A DNA stretch of 64,000 bases from the NCBI RefSeq assembly GCF_002778285.1, contig NZ_NESM01000006.1:62001-126000 (forward strand). Direction: 5' to 3'. Of the stretch, positions 45,821 to 57,018 are shown piece by piece. The notes under the pieces are model-generated. The model did not search any database. It saw only the letters and a program-made list of their open reading frames with translations, and had not been told where the DNA came from. Origin of the DNA: Limnohabitans sp. 15K (lineage in GTDB: Bacteria > Pseudomonadota > Gammaproteobacteria > Burkholderiales > Burkholderiaceae_C). A program made the position numbers and the translations under genes. Within the stretch, counting starts at the first letter, position 1. Every line of letters begins with the position of its first letter.

Positions 45821-46912
45821 TCAGGCCTGTGTTTTTTCAAATTCGCGCATGTAGGCCACCAAGGCCTGCACACCATCCAAGGGCATGGCGTTGTAAATAC
45901 TGGCACGCATCCCGCCCACCGATTTGTGTCCTTTGAGCTGCAGCAAGTTGGCCGCTTTGGCCCCGGCCAAGAACGCATCGTTGCGTGACTCGTCGCGCAG
46001 AAAAAAGGGCACGTTCATGCGCGAGCGGCAATTCATGGCGACTTTGTTCACGTACAGGCTGGAACTGTCCAGAAAGTCATACAGCAAAGTAGCTTTGGCG
46101 ATGTTGCGCTGCTCCATGGCCGCGATGCCGCCATGCTTTTTGAGCCATTGAAACACCAAGCCCGCGATGTAAATGCTGTAAGTCGGTGGCGTGTTGTACA
46201 TGGACTGGTTCTCGGCCACCAGTTTGTAGTCAAAGGCACTTGGGCAATGCGACAGGGCTTGGCCCATCAGGTCTTCGCGCACGATGACCAAGGTCAGGCC
46301 TGCTGGCCCCAGGTTCTTTTGTGCGCCACCAAAAGCCAAACCCACGCGTGACCAGTCCACCGAGCGCGATGCGACATGGGATGAAAAATCCACCACCAGG
46401 GGTGCATCGCTGCCCAAGGCTTTGAGGTCAGGCAGCTCATGAAACTCAACACCGTGGATGGTTTCATTGCTGCAGATGTGCACATAGCGGCTGTCTGCGC
46501 CCAGCTGCCAAGTGGCCGGGTCGGGCAGGGTGGTAAAGCCTTCTGCCTGAGCCGATGCGGCCACGCGGGTGGTGCCGTATTTGCCCGCTTCTTTTTCGGA
46601 CTTCTGGCTCCAGCTGCCGGTGAGCACAAAGTCCATGGCCCCGCCTTGCGACAGGTTCATGGGCACGATGGCGTTTTCGGCCAAGCCACCGCCTTGCATG
46701 AACAGAATTTTGAAGTGGGCTGGAACGGCGAGCAATTCGCGCAAATCGTTTTCGGCTTGCTCGTAAATGCTGATGAACTCTTTGCCGCGGTGGCTCATTT
46801 CCATCACGCTCATTCCTGAGCCATGCCAATCCAGCATCTCGGCTGCAGCTTGCTGCAGCACGGCTTCGGGCATGACGGCAGGGCCTGCCGAGAAGTTGAA
46901 AGCGCGCCCCAT
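45821..46912 (-). CDS. serC: Phosphoserine aminotransferase
   Basis: 363 residues from the ATG at 46910-46912 ([12 protein letters not shown]); a GTG immediately before it would add one residue. Key parts are [14 protein letters not shown] and the PLP lysine in [12 protein letters not shown] near residue 195. It converts 3-phosphohydroxypyruvate to phosphoserine and also serves pyridoxine synthesis. The start is three bases after the gyrA stop, so it is coupled to gyrA. Confidence 0.96.
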   Translation of the reverse strand: MGRAFNFSAGPAVMPEAVLQQAAAEMLDWHGSGMSVMEMSHRGKEFISIYEQAENDLRELLAVPAHFKILFMQGGGLAENAIVPMNLSQGGAMDFVLTGSWSQKSEKEAGKYGTTRVAASAQAEGFTTLPDPATWQLGADSRYVHICSNETIHGVEFHELPDLKALGSDAPLVVDFSSHVASRSVDWSRVGLAFGGAQKNLGPAGLTLVIVREDLMGQALSHCPSAFDYKLVAENQSMYNTPPTYSIYIAGLVFQWLKKHGGIAAMEQRNIAKATLLYDFLDSSSLYVNKVAMNCRSRMNVPFFLRDESRNDAFLAGAKAANLLQLKGHKSVGGMRASIYNAMPLDGVQALVAYMREFEKTQA

Positions 46913-46915
46913 CAC

Positions 46916-49582
<2,667 letters not shown>

Positions 49583-49812
49583 ATATAGAAGAAGGGGATT
49601 GGCGCTTTAAAACATGCATTTTAGGTGCAAGTGCGTGTCGCGTATATGCAACATTTGTCATTCATCATGGGCCTTGCTGTCTCGTGTGTACGCCGTTTAA
49701 CGATTGGGTTTCATGTCTATGGCACAATAAAACCCAACGGTTCAGGTGGAGGTCATCTGAAACGTATTTTTTTCGCAGCGAGTCTGCGGCTTTATCTCAA
49801 AAGAGGAAGACC

Positions 49813-50463
49813 ATGAACAATTTCAACAAAGTAGCGATGTTGATTGCCTCCGCAGCTCTCGCAACAGCCGCTGGCGCGCAATCTGTCGACAACTGGCGCA
49901 ATGCTTCCGGCGACGCTTGGAAAAACGGTACCAACGAACTGTGCTGGCGTAATGCCAACTGGACACCTGCTACAGCCGCTGCTGGTTGCGATGGTGCCAT
50001 CGTGGCCCCTAAAGCTGCTCCAGCTCCAGCACCTGCTCCCGCACCAGCTGCTGCCCCAGCGCCTAAAGCTGCCCCAGCCCCTGCTGCCGCTCCTGCGCCT
50101 GCTGCCGCTACCAAAGTGACTTACGCTGCTGACGCCTTCTTTGACTTCAACAAATCGGTGTTGAAAGCCGAAGGCAAAGCCAAGTTGGACGATTTGGTCG
50201 GTAAAGTCAAAGGCATCAACCTGGAAGTCATCATTGCTGTGGGTCACACCGACTCCGTGGGTTCCGATGCTTACAACCAGAAGCTGTCTGTCAAGCGTTC
50301 TGACGCTGTGAAGGCTTACTTGGTGTCCAAGGGCATCGAGAAAAACCGCGTTTACACCGAAGGCAAAGGCGAGAAGCAGCCAGTGGCTGACAACAGCACT
50401 GCTGCTGGCCGTTCCAAGAACCGCCGCGTGGAAATCGAAGTGGTCGGTACACGCCCTAACTGA
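49813..50463 (+). CDS. OmpA-family peptidoglycan-binding outer-membrane protein
   Basis: 216 residues from the ATG at 49813 (GAGGAAG upstream). A Sec signal (MNNFNKVAMLIASAALATAAGAQ) is followed by a short Trp-rich segment with two Cys (NELCWRNANW and AAGCDGA). A long Ala/Pro linker (about residues 57-95) comes next, then an OmpA C-terminal domain (FFDFNKSVLK, GHTDSVGSDAYNQKLS, NRRVEIEV). There is no eight-stranded barrel, so it is probably periplasmic or anchored through another protein. It is a typical abundant OmpA-like protein of Comamonadaceae. It lies divergent to gyrA with a 230-nt shared upstream region in which I could not fix a promoter. Confidence 0.9.
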   Translation: MNNFNKVAMLIASAALATAAGAQSVDNWRNASGDAWKNGTNELCWRNANWTPATAAAGCDGAIVAPKAAPAPAPAPAPAAAPAPKAAPAPAAAPAPAAATKVTYAADAFFDFNKSVLKAEGKAKLDDLVGKVKGINLEVIIAVGHTDSVGSDAYNQKLSVKRSDAVKAYLVSKGIEKNRVYTEGKGEKQPVADNSTAAGRSKNRRVEIEVVGTRPN

Positions 50464-50481
50464 TCTGTTTCAGGTCACACC

Positions 50482-50508
50482 AAAAGCCCCAGAGATGGGG
50501 CTTTTTTT
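50482..50508 (+). terminator. Intrinsic terminator after the OmpA-like gene
   Basis: AAAAGCCCCA-GAGA-TGGGGCTTTT forms a 10-bp stem with a four-base loop and continues into a T-run. Confidence 0.9.
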
Positions 50509-50554
50509 ATGTCTGTGCCACATCCATGTGCTGCATGGATGACAATCTCACCCC

Positions 50555-51265
50555 ATGAACCCTGAAGCATCCAACGTCGATCCGGCCGAGCTGGCCAAAT
50601 TCTCCGATCTGGCCCACCGCTGGTGGGACCCGGAAAGCGAATTCCGTCCTCTGCACCAAATCAATCCTTTGCGCCTCGAGTGGATTCACGGCTTGGTGCC
50701 GCTCACCGGTCTGAATGTGTTGGATGTCGGTTGCGGCGGCGGTATTTTGGCCGATGCCATGGCCCGCAAAGGTGCGCAGGTTTTGGGCATTGACCTGGCC
50801 ACCAAATCCCTCAAAGTGGCGCAGTTGCATGCTTTAGAAGCCGGCACCACAGGCGTTCAGTACCGCGAAATCAGCGCAGAAGCCTTATCGGTAGAGCAGC
50901 CGGAACAGTTCGACGTGGTCACCTGCATGGAAATGCTGGAGCATGTGCCCGATCCGGCCTCGGTGGTCAGGGCTTGTGCGCAAATGGTCAAGCCCGGTGG
51001 CTGGGTGTTCTTTTCCACGCTCAACCGCAACCCCAAGTCCTTTTTGTTTGCGATTGTCGGGGCCGAATACATCCTCAAACTCTTGCCCAAAGGCACCCAC
51101 GAATTTGCCCGTCTGATCAAGCCGAGCGAGTTGACCACTTGGGCGCGAGATGCTGGGCTCCAGCCCCAAGGCTTCAAAGGCATGGAATACAACCCGTTCA
51201 CCAAGCGTTATTGGCTCAGCCAAGACACCAGCGTGAACTATCTGCTGGCTTGCCGGAAAGCCTGA
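50555..51265 (+). CDS. ubiG: Ubiquinone biosynthesis O-methyltransferase
   Basis: 236 residues. N-terminal [23 protein letters not shown] (quoted in part: [13 protein letters not shown]) is the UbiG signature. SAM-binding motif I is [16 protein letters not shown], and the acidic end of strand 2 is GIDLA. It performs both O-methylations of ubiquinone synthesis. The phosphatase gene follows after two bases, so the two are cotranscribed. Confidence 0.96.
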   Translation: MNPEASNVDPAELAKFSDLAHRWWDPESEFRPLHQINPLRLEWIHGLVPLTGLNVLDVGCGGGILADAMARKGAQVLGIDLATKSLKVAQLHALEAGTTGVQYREISAEALSVEQPEQFDVVTCMEMLEHVPDPASVVRACAQMVKPGGWVFFSTLNRNPKSFLFAIVGAEYILKLLPKGTHEFARLIKPSELTTWARDAGLQPQGFKGMEYNPFTKRYWLSQDTSVNYLLACRKA

Positions 51266-51267
51266 AC

Positions 51268-51933
51268 ATGTTTCACCAAGTACAAGCGGTCTTGTTTGAT
51301 CTGGACGGTACCTTGATCGACAGCGCCCCAGATTTGGGCGCTGCAGTGGACAAAATGCGGGTTGACCGTGGTTTGTCTTCTTTTCCGCTGGAGCATTACC
51401 GCCACATGGCCGGAGCAGGTGCCAGAGGCATGTTGGGCATCGCTTTCGACATGACCCCCGAGCACCCCGAGTTTGAGGCGATGAAGGAAGAGTTTTTCGT
51501 CAATTACGAGCGCTGCATGACCGAGCGGACCCGTATTTTTGACGGTGTGGTTGACCTGATTGCCAGCCTGGTGGCGCAAGGCATGCCGTGGGGGGTGGTG
51601 ACCAACAAGTCCAACCGTTTTACGGACCCCTTGACGTCCGCCATGCCGCTTTTCCAATCTGCGGGTGCGATTGTCAGCGGCAACACCACGCCGCACGCCA
51701 AGCCACACCCTGAGCCCCTGTTTGAGGCCGCACGCCGTATGTCGGTAGACCCAACCCGGTGTGTGTATGTGGGTGACGACGAGCGCGACATCGTGGCGGG
51801 CTTGGCGGCAGGCATGGGCACTGTTGCTGCCACCTATGGTTATTTGGGCGTGCAGACCGATATTTCGCGTTGGAATGCCCATTTGCACATTGATTCGCCG
51901 ATGGACCTCTTGAAATTCCTCAAGAGCGCCTAA
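51268..51933 (+). CDS. gph: HAD phosphatase, phosphoglycolate phosphatase or MupP-like
   Basis: 221 residues from the ATG at 51268. The HAD motifs are complete: FDLDGTLID (nucleophile Asp), VTNKSNRF, KPHPEPLF and GDDERD. Orthologs next to ubiG are usually called Gph (2-phosphoglycolate phosphatase). In Pseudomonas the ubiG-linked homolog is MupP, which dephosphorylates MurNAc-6-phosphate in cell-wall recycling, so that function is a real alternative. It ends 13 bases before tmRNA. Confidence 0.85.
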   Translation: MFHQVQAVLFDLDGTLIDSAPDLGAAVDKMRVDRGLSSFPLEHYRHMAGAGARGMLGIAFDMTPEHPEFEAMKEEFFVNYERCMTERTRIFDGVVDLIASLVAQGMPWGVVTNKSNRFTDPLTSAMPLFQSAGAIVSGNTTPHAKPHPEPLFEAARRMSVDPTRCVYVGDDERDIVAGLAAGMGTVAATYGYLGVQTDISRWNAHLHIDSPMDLLKFLKSA

Positions 51934-51946
51934 AATAGATCCCTCA

Positions 51947-52335
51947 GGGGCTGCACTGGTTTCGACATGGGTTCGGACGCGTGGCAGGGCATGTCGAGGT
52001 TCTGATCCTCGTTAATCTTCGGAAAAAAAACTAACTGCAAACGACGAACGTTTCGCACTCGCCGCTTAATCCGGTGAGCCTTGCAACAGTTGGCCGATAG
52101 GCTGGGTTAGGGTGATGAGGGGGTTAAACCCCTCAAAGTCCTAGCTGCAAGGTAAAACATATGGGCTGGCATCACCTCGGGTACCTTGAGGTGGTGTGAG
52201 AAAAAAGGGTACTGGCTGGGTGTTCAGCGTGTCGCTGCGCGGTTCATTTGGCGAGACTCAAATCAGACGACTACACATGTAGAACTGTACGAAAAAGACT
52301 TATGGACGGGGGTTCAAATCCCCCCAGCTCCACCA
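51947..52335 (+). ncRNA. ssrA: Transfer-messenger RNA (tmRNA)
   Basis: 389 nt. The 5' end GGGGCTGCACTGGTTTCGAC and the 3' end with T-arm GGTTCAAATCC and CAGCTCCACCA form the tRNA-like domain with encoded CCA. The tag reading frame starts at 52037 (GCA) and ends with TAA at 52067-52069, giving ANDERFALAA, a tag typical of Burkholderiales. It rescues stalled ribosomes together with SmpB. Its last six bases (CCACCA) are the first bases of a 256-bp direct repeat bounding an island. Confidence 0.97.
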
Positions 52336-52585
52336 ATACCTTAAAAGCCAACCCTAACCGGTTGGCTTTTTTTTGCCTACTACCGCGTGTTTACGCGGGT
52401 TCCTGCGGGTTCTTGCGGACTGCGGAGAGAGGCATTTCTGCCAGTGACCGGCAGGTTTTACTCTCCGTTTGCACATTCTCTCTCCGACCCGGCCCAGCCA
52501 GCGCAGGCCGAAGTCCGGAAGGCGCGCCCGTCACCCTCATATAAATCAAAGGGTTACGCGCGGACGAATCAATCGGTTTTTTTGT
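52330..52585. repeat. Left 256-bp direct repeat of the ssrA-linked island
   Basis: It begins at CCACCA of tmRNA, contains the ssrA terminator and runs to the T-run and GT at 52585. It matches 56167-56422 at a constant offset of 3837 bp with about eleven substitutions and no gaps that I could find. Inside it, GCGGGTTC-type units start at 52395, 52405, 52415 and 52422. Short frames read through it (for example within 52248-52544), but they have no coding character. Confidence 0.9.
52343..52374 (+). terminator. ssrA intrinsic terminator
   Basis: Arms 52343-52353 and 52360-52370 (AAAAGCCAACC with GGTTGGCTTTT) enclose six bases, followed by more T. It lies seven bases after the end of tmRNA and is duplicated at the far end of the island. 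Confidence 0.92.
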
Positions 52586-52766
52586 GGCATTGCTAGGTTG
52601 AGGGGATGGCGCGAGGCCCAGATCACTTGGCGAGCGAGTAAAAAAGAATATGAATCCTCATCCAATCCGCCAGTCATTGGTTTTTGATCTGCCGTGTTAG
52701 CAGGCTGGCTTTGACGCTAGCTTTGACCCGTTTCTGGGGCATGACGGCGATCATTTCGTCGTAGGC

Positions 52767-52994
52767 TTATTTCTGAAACAGAAAGGCAAGCTGGGTCTCC
52801 AAGTAACGCCGGCTGCGGTGTGGACGCCGTGGAAAGTACTTATCCCAAACGGTCCACAGAATTGGCTTTGGCAGGGTGTTCAAGGTGACGATTTTCATCA
52901 GGGCGATTCGATATGCTTCATTCATCGGCTCAGCTTTCCAAGAAGGGTTTGCGGACCTCCATGAACGCTCTTTTACGATCAAAAGCCAAGTCAT
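52767..52994 (-). pseudogene. DUF2924-like fragment
   Basis: 75 residues at most; a later ATG gives MNEAYRIALMKIV. The end, WDKYFPRRPHRSRRYLETQLAF, matches the pattern of the DUF2924 N-terminus (LWDxxFPRRPxRxxRxxxESRLAY), as I remember that family. A TAA follows LFQK where the family normally continues for about 80 or more residues. The frame goes on after the stop (AYDEMIAVMPQKRVKA...), so this looks like a truncated gene. DUF2924 genes are usually neighbours of large serine recombinases like the one beside it. Identification is from memory of a short motif. Confidence 0.5.
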
Positions 52995-53091
52995 TTCCAG
53001 ATTAAAGAGCTGAAAAATGCAGTCCTTGCAACCGCCATAGTCTGATTAGGTTTGCAAACTGATGGTGCTGAATTAGGCACTGGCTAAGCCG

Positions 53092-54507
53092 TCACTTTCG
53101 CGGCGTTTGGTCTGGTATTTGTGAGATCCAGTCTGTTTTATGGGCTTGCATGAGATCACAGATCAGCTCAAACACCCCTTTGGCGCTGACGCGTACAAGG
53201 AAGTCATTGGGCCCAACAACCACTTGCTCGACCAACAGACGTATCAGTTGCGCCTTCGCACGCAACGTGAAGTGGTCGGACACGCTGGCCGCTTTGCGCA
53301 GCCGCTCAGTAATAAGTTCATGATCGAACGTTGGATGTTCTGTGAGTGATTGCGGCAATGCAGCTAGCCACTGTGCGGGGTCCCTAAAGTTCTCGTACAG
53401 ATGATCTAACACCTGCGTATGTAATCGATGTGCGGAAAGCCTTGGCAGACCGGAGGCACCGGCCCCAACGGTAATCTCTTTCTGGGGGATGTAATAGCCA
53501 AGTTGTCGCCCCCGTTGCTTTGATGAAAACCAGGGCGTCATGCTCCGACCATCCTCTCCAAACACCAAGCCCTTGAGTGGGAATTGCCACTCTGGCGTTT
53601 CACGATTTAGAACGCCGGTTCGACGTGCTCGCGAGGCCATCAAATCATGAACTTCGTCCCACAGGGGTTGATCAATGAGGGGTTTGTGGCTGCTGGCATG
53701 CCAAGCATCGTCATAGAACAACTCGCCCAGGTACATCCGGTTGTTGAGCAATTTGTAAAGCACGTTTTTGTCAAAGGTGCGACCACCGCGCAGCAGGCCA
53801 GCTTTGGTTTGCCAAGCTTTGGTTTTGACGCCTTGTTCACTGAGCTCCTGAATCAGCGTCGTCACTGATGGCTGCTGTAAAAACCGCTCAAAAATATTCC
53901 GTACTGTCTTGGCCTCAACCGGTTCCACCACCAAGCGTTGCTGTGTAAGGCCATAGCCCAGCGGCGGAGCACCGCCTTGCCACACCCCTTGACGGCGCGA
54001 AGCGGCACGTTTTTCCCGGCCACGCTCCCCCGCGATCTCTCGCTCGAACTGTGCAAATGAAGTCAGCAGGTTCAGCGTCAAGCGCCCCTGCGGGCCTGAG
54101 GTGTCAATCGACTGCGTCACCGATACCAATGCCACCCCGTGGCGCTCAAAGTCTTGCATCAGCGCGGTGAAATCTCCCATGTGGCGAGAGAGTCTGTCCA
54201 AGCGATGCACCACCACGATGTCCACCAACCCGTCGGCCACATCCGATAACAACTCCTGCAAACCAGGCCTGCGGATATTGCTGCCCGAATAACCCCGGTC
54301 TTCGTAAATTCGGTCCATGGGGACCCAGTGCTTGCCGAACTGACTTGCAATGAGTTCATGGCAGGCCATGAACTGCGCCTGAACCGAGCTCAGCTTGTCG
54401 TCCTCAGCGTTATCCATCGACACACGGGTGTAGACCGCGCAGCGCTGCGGTGGCGGTGGTGTTGACTCCGGTAAATCGGTGGGGATGTCGCTCATAGCCC
54501 GCATCAT
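53092..54507 (-). CDS. Large serine recombinase (resolvase/invertase family)
   Basis: 471 residues from the ATG at 54507 (or MSDIPTDL at 54495). The catalytic domain starts at RCAVYTRVSMD, where the Ser is the nucleophile; HRLDRLSRHMGDF and the later FAQFEREIAGERGREK complete the resolvase fold. Residues about 170-290 form the recombinase domain (GGAPPLGYGL, NNRMYLGELFYDD). The region expected to be a zinc ribbon lacks paired Cys. This class works without a host tyrosine integrase and can integrate or excise elements. It is the likely mobility gene of the island. Base composition is less GC-rich than that of the core genes. Confidence 0.9.
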   Translation of the reverse strand: MMRAMSDIPTDLPESTPPPPQRCAVYTRVSMDNAEDDKLSSVQAQFMACHELIASQFGKHWVPMDRIYEDRGYSGSNIRRPGLQELLSDVADGLVDIVVVHRLDRLSRHMGDFTALMQDFERHGVALVSVTQSIDTSGPQGRLTLNLLTSFAQFEREIAGERGREKRAASRRQGVWQGGAPPLGYGLTQQRLVVEPVEAKTVRNIFERFLQQPSVTTLIQELSEQGVKTKAWQTKAGLLRGGRTFDKNVLYKLLNNRMYLGELFYDDAWHASSHKPLIDQPLWDEVHDLMASRARRTGVLNRETPEWQFPLKGLVFGEDGRSMTPWFSSKQRGRQLGYYIPQKEITVGAGASGLPRLSAHRLHTQVLDHLYENFRDPAQWLAALPQSLTEHPTFDHELITERLRKAASVSDHFTLRAKAQLIRLLVEQVVVGPNDFLVRVSAKGVFELICDLMQAHKTDWISQIPDQTPRK

Positions 54508-54671
54508 CTCAGGATCGGAAGGATGTCGAACACGGTCGCAGCCTATCTTGGGGCTGTGTCAGTGAGTCAATTTCTGAAAATTCGATGCTAAATCTAAGCG
54601 AGCTAGCCAAAGCCAGGCGCCATTTTGAAAAAAGTGGTAACCTCTGAGGTTCATGAAATTTAGAAATTCAC

Positions 54672-55016
54672 ATGGACATACGGTTCGCGACAAAAAAGCT
54701 CCAAAAAGAGCTCAGCGAGGAAAAAGCTATGGTCAAGGCGCACGGAGCGACTCGCTCTAAGAGACTCAAAATTGTCATGACGGCGTTGCGTGCCGCACCG
54801 ACATTGAGTATTTTCGCGCCGCCAATGAGCCCGCCCCATCGCTGTCATGAGCTCACGGGCAACCGTAAAGGGCAGATCACTATGGACTTGGATCACCCCT
54901 ATCGGCTGATCATCAGGCCCAACCATGACCCACTACCCATGCGTGCAGAAGGTGGATTGGACTGGAAGGCAGTGACCGCCATCGTGATTGTTGAAATTAA
55001 GGATACCCATGGATAA
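54672..55016 (+). CDS. higB: HigB-like RelE/ParE-fold toxin
   Basis: 114 residues. The second half has the HigB pattern: CHELTGNRKGQITMDLDHPYRL and the terminal IVEIKDTHG, found in HigB-type 'killer' proteins whose gene precedes the antitoxin gene. Basic residues near the N-terminus (TRSKRLKIVM) fit a ribosome-dependent mRNA interferase. The stop overlaps the next start by eight bases (55009-55016), so the pair is translationally coupled. Family is confident; activity is inferred. Confidence 0.82.
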   Translation: MDIRFATKKLQKELSEEKAMVKAHGATRSKRLKIVMTALRAAPTLSIFAPPMSPPHRCHELTGNRKGQITMDLDHPYRLIIRPNHDPLPMRAEGGLDWKAVTAIVIVEIKDTHG

Positions 55017-56118
55017 GCAAACATTAAACGAATACAGGCCCGACTACGCTGTATCGCCAGGGGCCGTGCTCGAGCTTGAGTTGGAAACGAGAGGAATGAA
55101 GCAGCAAGAGTTGGCCAAACGAACAGGGCTGACGCCGAAGCACATTGGTGCCTTGGTCAACGCCAAGTCTGCAATAACTCCCGAGACAGCTATCAAACTT
55201 GAGCGCGCGATTGGCATGCCTGCGCAATACTGGATGAACTTGGAGAGTCAATACCAGGAGGTCTTGGCGCGTGTCGCTGAGGAAAAGAGACTCACCCGTG
55301 ATTTGGACTGGCTTAAGCGGATTCCGGTTCTGTTGATGACCAAGTTAGGCTGGATTGACAAGCACAAGGAGCCTAAAGCCCAGTTGATTGAAGTGCTTCG
55401 ATTTTTTGGCATTGCCAGCGTTGACCAGTGGGATGACATGTGGCCCAACTTAGGGGTTGCTTATCGGCAGCACAACGCTCATGAAATTCACCCCGAAGCT
55501 GTTTCGGCATGGTTGCGACGGGGTGAGATTGAAGCTTCTACGATCTTGTGTGAATCGTATGACAAAGTGAAGTTTCGACAAGCGTTGGATGAGATTCGAC
55601 GCCTAACTACTTTTTCGCCAGATGTGTTCGTGCCTCGCATGCGTGAACTTTGCGCTCAAGCGGGTGTCGCAGTGGTGTTTGTGCCGTCCTTACCCAAAAC
55701 GGGCGTCAGCGGTGCAACCCGCTGGCTCAACACAAACAAGGCGCTGATACAGCTTAGCTTGCGCTACAAGACCGATGACCACCTGTGGTTTACGTTTTTT
55801 CATGAGGCAGGTCACATTCTCCTGCATGGAAAAAAAGAACTGTTCCTTGAGGGAACAAATGGTCTCGATGTAGCAAAAGAGAACGAGGCAAATGAGTTTG
55901 CTCAAAATGAGCTAATTCCCAGGCGGATGCTGACTGTGTTTGCCCAAAAAAAGCCGATCAGCAAGGTGGCAATCAAACAATTTTCCAAAGAGCATGAGAT
56001 TGCTCCTGGCATTGTTGTCGGTCAGCTTCAGCATATGGGGCGCTTGCCAAGCTCGTTTTGTAACGATTTGAAGCAGGTTTTCAATTTGGCCGATGTGCAA
56101 GCTTTGGGATCACGCTGA
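55009..56118 (+). CDS. higA: HigA-type HTH antitoxin fused to an ImmA/IrrE metallopeptidase domain
   Basis: 369 residues from the ATG at 55009, with AAGGAT upstream. Residues about 12-80 are a Cro/CI-type HTH of the HigA group (MKQQELAKRTGLTPKHIGALVN, then GMPAQYWMNLE). The middle is helical. Residues about 230-330 hold an ImmA/IrrE peptidase with the zinc motif HEAGH (in FFHEAGHILLH) and ENEANEFAQNELIP as the third-ligand helix. HigA antitoxins are normally about 100 residues; the fused form is a known but little studied architecture. It may neutralise the toxin and also sense stress by proteolysis, as ImmA and IrrE do. Confidence 0.87.
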   Translation: MDKQTLNEYRPDYAVSPGAVLELELETRGMKQQELAKRTGLTPKHIGALVNAKSAITPETAIKLERAIGMPAQYWMNLESQYQEVLARVAEEKRLTRDLDWLKRIPVLLMTKLGWIDKHKEPKAQLIEVLRFFGIASVDQWDDMWPNLGVAYRQHNAHEIHPEAVSAWLRRGEIEASTILCESYDKVKFRQALDEIRRLTTFSPDVFVPRMRELCAQAGVAVVFVPSLPKTGVSGATRWLNTNKALIQLSLRYKTDDHLWFTFFHEAGHILLHGKKELFLEGTNGLDVAKENEANEFAQNELIPRRMLTVFAQKKPISKVAIKQFSKEHEIAPGIVVGQLQHMGRLPSSFCNDLKQVFNLADVQALGSR

Positions 56119-56166
56119 AATGAGACCTAATTTGTCGCAAAAAAATCGCATTCATATTTCTGCGTG

Positions 56167-56422
56167 CCACCAATACCTTAAAAGCCAACCCTAACCGGTT
56201 GGCTTTTTTTTGCCTACTACCGCGTGTTTGCGCGGGTTCCTGCGGGTTCTTGCGGACTGCGGAGAGAGCCATTTCTGCCAGTGACCGGCAGGTTTTACTC
56301 TCCGTTTGCACATTCTCTCTCCGACCCTCCCCACCCAGCGCAGGCCGAAGTCCGGAAGGCTCACCCGTCACCCCTATATAAATCAACGGGTTACGCGCGG
56401 ACGAATCAAGCGGTTTTTTTGT
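56167..56422. repeat. Right 256-bp direct repeat of the ssrA-linked island
   Basis: Copy of 52330-52585 with about eleven substitutions and no gaps. It starts with CCACCA but is not preceded by tmRNA sequence (the flank is TGCGTG). It is the likely att site displaced on integration. Confidence 0.9.
56180..56211 (+). terminator. Duplicated (orphan) ssrA-type terminator
   Basis: Identical to the hairpin at 52343-52374. It now follows the higA-like gene by about 60 bases and probably terminates the toxin-antitoxin transcript. Confidence 0.85.
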
Positions 56423-57018
56423 CGCTTTGGTGGGCTGAGGCAATGACTGTTTAAGGCTGATTGCTGCCACTTAGGTTCGACGGCAGAGTCCATGGGCGCC
56501 ACCGCAAGCGGTCGCTCACCGGTCAGGATCTCAAGCGACCGATCGATTACCTGTACCGGTCGTTCGGCACTGTAGCGAAGTGCAAAGTTCTGGAATGGCC
56601 CTTTGCGTCACGGACGAAACGGTGTTCTGGACCCTGGGCAGGCCTTCTTCAAGCGCCAGCAGGGAGGGCGAATCACTTCTTTTGGTCCTTCAGTGTCCGT
56701 AGCGCAATACCCGCCACCCGGGTTCCCAGTGCTCCTCAAAGTGCGTGATAGACGGGCAATAGTTCACTTTGACCTGATGCTGTTGCAACATTCTGATCAT
56801 TGCTCTCGCCGCAAATAAAGAAGGAGACAAGGGGTGGCCGTTGGATCGCAATGCCCAAGACATCGCGTGCGGTATGTGGATATGCGGCAGTCTTGACCTC
56901 GCCATCCGCATCCGGCATTTGTGCAGGTGAGCCTGCCGTGAATCTCGTTGAAGGTGCGTGGATAAGCTTGAGCGCCGACTGGCGAGCTGCTCAGGCCTGA
57001 CCTCGATGGAGTCACATT
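56423..57018. other. About 600 bp without a recognisable gene
   Basis: Several short frames run through this stretch (for example 56461-56748 plus and 56690-57187 minus), but none has a good start or a family resemblance that I can name, and reading sense shifts between frames. It joins the island repeat to the GC-rich block that begins with the LysR gene. Probably decayed mobile or junction DNA. Confidence 0.5.

Larger units (their letters stand above)
52330..56422. mobile_element. Small genomic island integrated at the 3' end of ssrA
   Basis: The element is bounded by 256-bp direct repeats and carries a large serine recombinase, a DUF2924-like fragment and a HigB/HigA-ImmA pair. The interior is visibly AT-richer than both flanks. 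tmRNA genes are classical integration sites. The duplication starts at the last six bases of the gene, so the right copy carries an orphan ssrA terminator without tmRNA. The stretch 52586-52766 shows no gene of its own, only a possible continuation of the DUF2924-like frame after its stop codon. Confidence 0.8.

Noticed and set aside
49990..50115. Repetitive GCTCCAGCACC-type DNA
   Set aside because: It encodes the Ala/Pro linker of the OmpA-like protein; low-complexity coding DNA, not a separate repeat element.
52248..52596. Overlapping plus-strand frames after ssrA (and the matching ones at 56199-56454)
   Set aside because: They lie inside tmRNA and the non-coding 256-bp direct repeat; the translation is conserved between copies only because the DNA is.
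56081..56470. 129-codon minus-strand frame across the right repeat
   Set aside because: Starts outside and runs through the terminator and repeat DNA; no ribosome-binding site and no family resemblance.
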